Source: Oscillibacter sp. (lineage in GTDB: Bacteria > Bacillota > Clostridia > Oscillospirales > Oscillospiraceae). From it: 9,121 nt of DNA. The notes beneath the pieces are model-generated. The model was not told the origin of the DNA and ran no database searches. It was given only the letters and a program-made list of their open reading frames with translations. The stretch covers positions 1 through 9,121 of the forward strand of contig JAFSOM010000133.1 in the NCBI GenBank assembly GCA_017447005.1, read 5' to 3'. Numbering within the stretch: the first letter of the stretch is position 1; each line of letters begins with the position of its first letter. This document shows positions 5,839-9,121 of this stretch, in pieces. A program made the translations under genes and the position numbers.

Positions 5839-7092
5839 TTATAACAACTCTTTGCTTACTTTTTGGATTTCGTCATCAACCATTGCAATTTTAATGCGGA
5901 GTTTTGTACACCGTTTGTCGAAAAGCAAGCCCAAAAGGCCCTTAAAACGGTCATACTTGTCAAGTTCAGTCAGAAGCGCCGCTTTGCTGACTTTCAAATC
6001 ATGCAATCTTTGCTTTAGCTTCAAATTCTTTGCCTGTTGTTCCTGCTCTTTTGCCCGTTGCGTCCGGCTTGCTTCCTTCTCATATTCCTGTTGCATCCGG
6101 TTCGCTTCGCGTTTCCACGCTTCGTTTTCTTGATTTTGCCACGCTTCCCAGATTTGCTGAATATGGGATTTGTAACGGTCTACCGCTTTATCGGCGTTGT
6201 CGAACAGTTTCCATGAGCTGACGCCGCTTCCGTCGTCGTCAAGCACATCTTTCTGGTGAGCTTCAACTACGGTTCCGTTCTCACGCAGTCCCACAACCAC
6301 ATGAGAGCCGACCGATACGGCAACAATATTTCGCCAGTCGCTAAGGTTCCAGACATTGTGACCCCAACTGTCGTCTATGACCACAGTCCCGTTTGATTTC
6401 AACCCCACAACTATGCTATTACACGCCGCTACCGCGACAATATCCCGCCAGTCTCTCACACGGAGTCTGTTATCGCTTGAAACCACGGTTCCGTTTGACT
6501 TCAAGCCTATGGTAAAGTCATCGCCCGCAGCTATGGCGACGATATTCCGCCAGTTATCGTCATTGTACGCTCTGCTCCATGTTTCATTGCTAGCGAATTT
6601 TGAACCTGTTGCAACTACGGTTCCGTCCGCTTTCAAGGCGGCAACGTGACGATAGCCCGCCGCTATGTCAACAATGTCCCGCCAGCCGCTCACGTCGCCG
6701 CGTAGCCAACTGGTTTTCAGCACGGTTCCGTCCGTTTTCAGACCCACAGTAAAATAATCGCCCGCTGAAATTGAGACAATATTTTTCCAAGATTTTGCCT
6801 CAAGCACTCCATTATCATATTCTCTGCCCGTCGTAGCTACGGTTCCAGACGCCGTAAGCCCTGTGGTATGCGTGTTGCCCGCCGCTACAGCGACAACATT
6901 TCCCCATGCCTTGACGTTAAGTTCGCCGTATAAGTTGTAATAAATGATAGGCGTTCCGTCGCTCTTTGAACCCGTGATTTTAAGATGTTTCGTTGCGATA
7001 ACGGTTCCGTCTGATTTTAACCCTACTGTGTGGTCCCATCCCGACGCGATATAGGCGGACAACGCCCGCGCTTTATTTTGCGTAAGCATCAT
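5839..7092 (-). CDS. RCC1-repeat beta-propeller protein with C-terminal coiled coil
   Basis: A 417-aa protein whose first 305 residues are seven RCC1-like repeats of about 34-59 residues. The repeating pattern is GLKSDGTVVA, a variable loop, then W-R-N-I-V-A-V-A-A-G. Repeats begin near residues 14, 73, 112, 147, 191, 225 and 263, so a full seven-blade propeller is encoded. Residues about 305-372 are a charged Gln/Glu/Lys-rich helix (probable coiled coil). The last 45 residues (LLTELDKYDRFKGLLGLLFDKRCTKL onward) resemble a helical module I associate with Clostridia, where it often reads LKGLFSGKRRKELE. No signal peptide or membrane segment is present, suggesting a cytoplasmic binding scaffold; the ligand is unknown. 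AAGAGGAGT (7101-7109) precedes two adjacent ATG codons (7092 and 7089), either of which could start it. GC content and codon use differ clearly from the flanking genes, suggesting transfer. Eukaryotic RCC1 exchange-factor activity should not be assumed. Confidence 0.87.
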   Translation of the reverse strand: MMLTQNKARALSAYIASGWDHTVGLKSDGTVIATKHLKITGSKSDGTPIIYYNLYGELNVKAWGNVVAVAAGNTHTTGLTASGTVATTGREYDNGVLEAKSWKNIVSISAGDYFTVGLKTDGTVLKTSWLRGDVSGWRDIVDIAAGYRHVAALKADGTVVATGSKFASNETWSRAYNDDNWRNIVAIAAGDDFTIGLKSNGTVVSSDNRLRVRDWRDIVAVAACNSIVVGLKSNGTVVIDDSWGHNVWNLSDWRNIVAVSVGSHVVVGLRENGTVVEAHQKDVLDDDGSGVSSWKLFDNADKAVDRYKSHIQQIWEAWQNQENEAWKREANRMQQEYEKEASRTQRAKEQEQQAKNLKLKQRLHDLKVSKAALLTELDKYDRFKGLLGLLFDKRCTKLRIKIAMVDDEIQKVSKELL

Positions 7093-7149
7093 GATTTACA
7101 ACTCCTCTTGCATACAGCCGTCGACTTTGCGGACTGCTAATATGATTGT

Positions 7150-7171
7150 AATCTCTCATAGGGAATGTAAA
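7150..7171 (-). promoter_or_regulatory. Weak candidate promoter for the RCC1 gene
   Basis: Read on the minus strand, TTTACA (7171-7166) is followed 15 nt later by TACAAT. These resemble -35 and -10 boxes, although the spacing is shorter than the usual 17. They lie about 60 nt before the start codon, in an AT-rich stretch right after the permease hairpin. This is a by-eye candidate only. Confidence 0.3.
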
Positions 7172-7216
7172 GCCGCCGCGAGTTGGTAAGCCGTATTGTA
7201 ACGGTTTCGCGGCGGC
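7172..7216 (-). terminator. Hairpin after the EIIC-like gene, probable terminator
   Basis: GCCGCCGCGA (7172-7181) and TCGCGGCGGC (7207-7216) form a perfect 10-bp stem. The 25-nt loop can form a second small stem (CCGT 7191-7194 with ACGG 7201-7204). It begins 10 nt after the permease stop codon and, on the minus strand, is followed by only TTTACATT. The short U run makes it a weak intrinsic terminator, but the position fits. Confidence 0.6.
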
Positions 7217-7226
7217 GTGTCAAGCG

Positions 7227-8297
7227 TTACAGCGTCAAATCACCGTCGTGAATCCAACCGGCGCGTTTGCAGGCCTGACAAATCAGCGGCGCGAGTACGG
7301 CGGGGAGTGCGAAGCAAATCAGGAGCAGACCGAGCCAGTCGAACGCGGTCGGGGAGAGCGCGACGGCGCCTTTTGCGACGGCGTCCGCGGACGGCGACAG
7401 CCAGCCTGTCCATACGCCGATAGGCCCGCATAATCCGCAGGTGCCCATACCGGAGTTAATCGCGGCGCCGTTCATCTCCAGCCGGAACAGACAGGTAGCG
7501 AGCGGCCCCGTGACGGCGGAAACCAGCGTCGGGGGAATCCATACGCGGGGATTGCGGATGATATTGGGCATTTGGAGCATGGACGTACCGAGGCCCTGAC
7601 TGACGAGGCCGCCCCAGCGGTTTTCACGGAAGGACATCACGGCAAAGCCTACCATTTGCGCGCAACATCCGGCGACGGCGGCGCCTCCCGCCAAGCCCGT
7701 AAGCGTAAGCACTTGACAAATCGCGGCGGAGGAAATCGGGAGCGTCAGCGCGACGCCGACGAGTACGGAGACGGCAATGCCCATCCAGAACGGCTGTAAG
7801 CGCGTGGCGCGGTCAATCAGGAGGCCGAAAGCGCGGGCGGCGTCACCGATAGGCGGGGCGATAAGTTTGGCGAGCGCGACGCCGACGAGAATCGTCACGG
7901 CGGGGGTCACGAGAATGTCAATTTTCGTTTCCTTGGAGACGGCTTTCCCGCATTCGGCGGCGACGATAGCAATCAGGAGTACGGCGAGCGGCCCGCCGGC
8001 GCCGCCTTCGGCGTTGGCGGCGTAACCGACGGCGGCGAGGGAGAATAATACCATAGGGTCGGCTTTGAGCGCGTAGCCGATAGCGGTCGCCATAGCGGGG
8101 CCGGATACGGACATAGCGTAAGAGCCGATGTCGGTCAGATACGAGATATGCAGTTGCTGTCCGAGTGTGCGGATAATGGTACCGATAAGCAGGGAGCAGA
8201 AGAGGCCTTGCGCCATCGCGCCGAGGGCGTCGATACCGTAACGTTTCGCGGAAAATACGATGTTCTTACGCCGTAAAAAGTGTTGGAAGCGATTCAT
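7227..8297 (-). CDS. PTS EIIC-like membrane permease (PTS_EIIC_2 type)
   Basis: A 356-aa polytopic inner-membrane protein. I chose the ATG at 8297: AAGAAGG on the minus strand lies 9 nt upstream, while the alternative ATG at 8345 has no site and adds 16 polar residues. About nine or ten hydrophobic segments run through the protein. Recognisable family blocks include SGPAMATAIGYALKADP (about 65-81), KIDILVTPAVTILVGV (125-140), SQGLGTSMLQMPNIIRNPRV (233-252) and a GMGTCGLCGPIG loop (283-294). These fit the EIIC-type permease family often annotated as PTS sugar transporter subunit IIC. The substrate cannot be told from sequence. No EIIA or EIIB partner or sugar-metabolism gene is nearby, so phosphotransfer-coupled uptake is not shown, and it may be an orphan transporter. 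The leader carries a palindromic repeat and a possible promoter. Confidence 0.85.
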   Translation of the reverse strand: MNRFQHFLRRKNIVFSAKRYGIDALGAMAQGLFCSLLIGTIIRTLGQQLHISYLTDIGSYAMSVSGPAMATAIGYALKADPMVLFSLAAVGYAANAEGGAGGPLAVLLIAIVAAECGKAVSKETKIDILVTPAVTILVGVALAKLIAPPIGDAARAFGLLIDRATRLQPFWMGIAVSVLVGVALTLPISSAAICQVLTLTGLAGGAAVAGCCAQMVGFAVMSFRENRWGGLVSQGLGTSMLQMPNIIRNPRVWIPPTLVSAVTGPLATCLFRLEMNGAAINSGMGTCGLCGPIGVWTGWLSPSADAVAKGAVALSPTAFDWLGLLLICFALPAVLAPLICQACKRAGWIHDGDLTL

Positions 8298-8371
8298 AAC
8301 AGAATACCTTCTTTCGTTTTTGTCGCAATCCCGGAAAGTTTTCATGAAAAAAGATTGCGCTATAGTTTTGG

Positions 8372-8419
8372 CCTTCCCCCGTCTACGGGGGAAGGTGGCG
8401 CGCAGCGCCGGATGAGGGC
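8372..8419. repeat. Solo copy of the palindromic repeat unit
   Basis: An 11-bp perfect hairpin, CCTTCCCCCGT (8372-8382) and ACGGGGGAAGG (8385-8395), is followed by TGGCGCGCAGCGCCGGATGA and GGGC. Positions 8387-8419 are the exact reverse complement of 2485-2517 in the element after holA, 33 bp long. Here only one half-unit is present. It lies 75 bp upstream of the permease start codon, inside the probable leader. Confidence 0.85.
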
Positions 8420-8435
8420 GAATTTCATTGCGCGC

Positions 8436-8468
8436 ACTATATGCCTGACAGGTGTCAAGACAGGTATC
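8436..8468 (-). promoter_or_regulatory. Candidate permease promoter with 12-bp-spaced direct repeat
   Basis: On the plus strand GACAGGTGTC (8447-8456) and GACAGGTATC (8459-8468) match at 9 of 10 positions with a 12-bp period. Read on the minus strand these are GATACCTGTC and GACACCTGTC, placed just upstream of TATAGT (8441-8436), a fair -10 box. No good -35 box sits at normal spacing (a TTGACA is present but only 11 nt away). Direct repeats in that place suggest a site for an activator binding in tandem. The regulator is unknown, and the call is inference. Confidence 0.4.
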
Positions 8469-8587
8469 CTAGGTAGAATACACGTTAAGGGCGGGCTTGT
8501 CAACGCTAATCTTTGCGTTACGGGTCATTTCGTGCGCTTGAACAGACTTTCGGGACGGCGTACCCGTAAATTTGTGAACTTTGCGCG

Positions 8588-8617
8588 AAAAAGCGTCCGG
8601 ATTTTCCGGCGGGACGC
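8588..8617 (-). terminator. Intrinsic terminator of the flavoprotein gene
   Basis: Read on the minus strand, GCGTCC (8617-8612) pairs with GGACGC (8598-8593), and an alternative inner CCGG/CCGG pairing is possible. A run of five T (8592-8588) follows directly. It lies 34 nt after the stop codon at 8652. Confidence 0.78.
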
Positions 8618-8651
8618 GTCGGAAAACCCGGGCATACGGATTCAGTCGGCG

Positions 8652-9119
8652 TCACTTTTCATTGACGCGCTTTCCGGTCATATGCTCTATCGTCAGTTCG
8701 AGACATTGCACGCGCTGACCGTCCTTTTGGAGTTCGCTTTCCACGTACTCCGGCGGCGCGTACTTCAGCCCGAGGGCGCGGACATGCGAGAGAATTTCCT
8801 CCCGGTCTTCCAGTATGCGGATACGTCCGAACGCAATCACGCTCCGCACGACGCGCCACCATTGCCCGGGGACAAGTTCGCCCGCTTCCGTCACGCAGAA
8901 GGACGCCTTATCGCAACGCCGGATAGCGTCGATTTTATGTCCTTCGGCGGCGCAGTGAAAATAGAGTTTGCCGTCGCGGTAGACGAAATCCAGCGGGAGG
9001 GCGTAGGGGTAACCGTCGTCGCCGGAGAGGGCCAGTACGCCGCGAGGCTCCTTACGCAGAATTTCCGCGCATTCGCTTTCGTCCAACTGCTGTTTAAAGC
9101 GGCGCATTTTGCGGAACAT
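8652..9119 (-). CDS. Pyridoxamine 5'-phosphate oxidase family flavoprotein (NimA-like)
   Basis: A 155-aa protein of the split-barrel FMN-binding fold. It begins MFRKMRRFKQ, the standard start of this small clostridial subgroup, so the ATG at 9119 is very likely correct and the gene is complete. Its ribosome binding site lies outside the window. Seen are the first barrel strands GVLALSGDDGYPYALPLDFVYRDGKLYFHC (about 27-56), the following GHKIDAIRRCDKASFCV (60-76) typical of FMN-binding members, a RSVIAFGRIRILED strand pair (92-105), and the ending ELTIEHMTGK (141-150), conserved in the subgroup. Relatives include the 5-nitroimidazole reductase-like Nim proteins and uncharacterised flavin enzymes. 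True pyridoxine synthesis (PdxH) is not implied, since PdxH is longer and differs in sequence. Substrate unknown; probably a single-gene transcript, given the terminator after it. Confidence 0.9.
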   Translation of the reverse strand: MFRKMRRFKQQLDESECAEILRKEPRGVLALSGDDGYPYALPLDFVYRDGKLYFHCAAEGHKIDAIRRCDKASFCVTEAGELVPGQWWRVVRSVIAFGRIRILEDREEILSHVRALGLKYAPPEYVESELQKDGQRVQCLELTIEHMTGKRVNEK

Positions 9120-9121
9120 TG

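Larger units (their letters stand above)
8298..8651. other. Intergenic region between permease and flavoprotein genes
   Basis: This 354-bp stretch holds no gene I can support. From left to right it contains the permease leader with its ribosome binding site, a solo palindromic repeat (8372-8419), a possible promoter and direct repeat (8436-8468), about 120 bp in which I see nothing clear (8469-8587), and the terminator of the upstream minus-strand gene (8588-8617). The sequence from 8421 to 8480 is less GC-rich than the genes. Confidence 0.7.

Noticed and set aside
5839..7092. CRISPR-like or satellite repeats from the recurring GGTTCCGT motif
   Set aside because: The motif spacing is irregular and in frame with the RCC1 protein repeats (coding for DGTV), so it reflects protein repetition.
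5839..7092. Eukaryotic contamination because of RCC1 repeats
   Set aside because: The gene has a bacterial ribosome binding site, no introns, and sits between bacterial genes; RCC1-like propellers are common in bacteria.

Overview
The window is a GC-rich bacterial chromosome segment whose gene content points to the Firmicutes, most likely a high-GC member of the Clostridia. The evidence for this is a comEC-holA pair, an RNase M5-like Toprim protein with a C-terminal extension, a small DUF6514-like protein, an orphan PTS_EIIC_2-type permease, and an RCC1 propeller protein with a C-terminal helical module I associate with clostridial proteins. Strong AGGAGG-type ribosome binding sites and palindromic repeats between genes fit the same picture. 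The assignment to class is inference; no rRNA or tRNA is present to settle it.

Layout. Positions 1-1244 (+) hold the C-terminal part of comEC, cut by the window edge, followed 17 bp later by holA (1262-2470, +). A composite palindromic element (about 2479-2690) separates holA from an RNase M5-like gene (2733-3347, +) and a small DUF6514-like gene (3481-3732, +). A second, unrelated palindromic element (3745-3897) and a 23-bp tandem duplication (3946-3991) lie upstream of glnS (4007-5701, +). GlnS ends at a strong hairpin terminator (5728-5771). Beyond it, everything reads on the minus strand. These are an RCC1-repeat/coiled-coil gene (7092-5839), a PTS EIIC-like membrane protein (8297-7227), and an FMN-binding pyridoxamine-phosphate-oxidase-like gene (9119-8652). 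Each of the last two is followed by its own hairpin. The permease leader carries a solo copy of the repeat seen after holA.

The plus-strand genes are mostly housekeeping: DNA uptake, clamp loading, probable 5S rRNA maturation and tRNA charging. The minus-strand genes look like independent, more accessory units. The RCC1 gene has a visibly lower GC content and different codon use from its neighbours, so it is the best candidate for an acquired gene. I see no CRISPR array, insertion-sequence transposase, tRNA or rRNA. I do not see a clearly new multi-gene system. The most unusual items are the complete seven-blade RCC1 protein with a coiled-coil tail, the modular repeat family, the nested inverted-repeat element before glnS, and a 12-bp-spaced direct repeat upstream of the permease.
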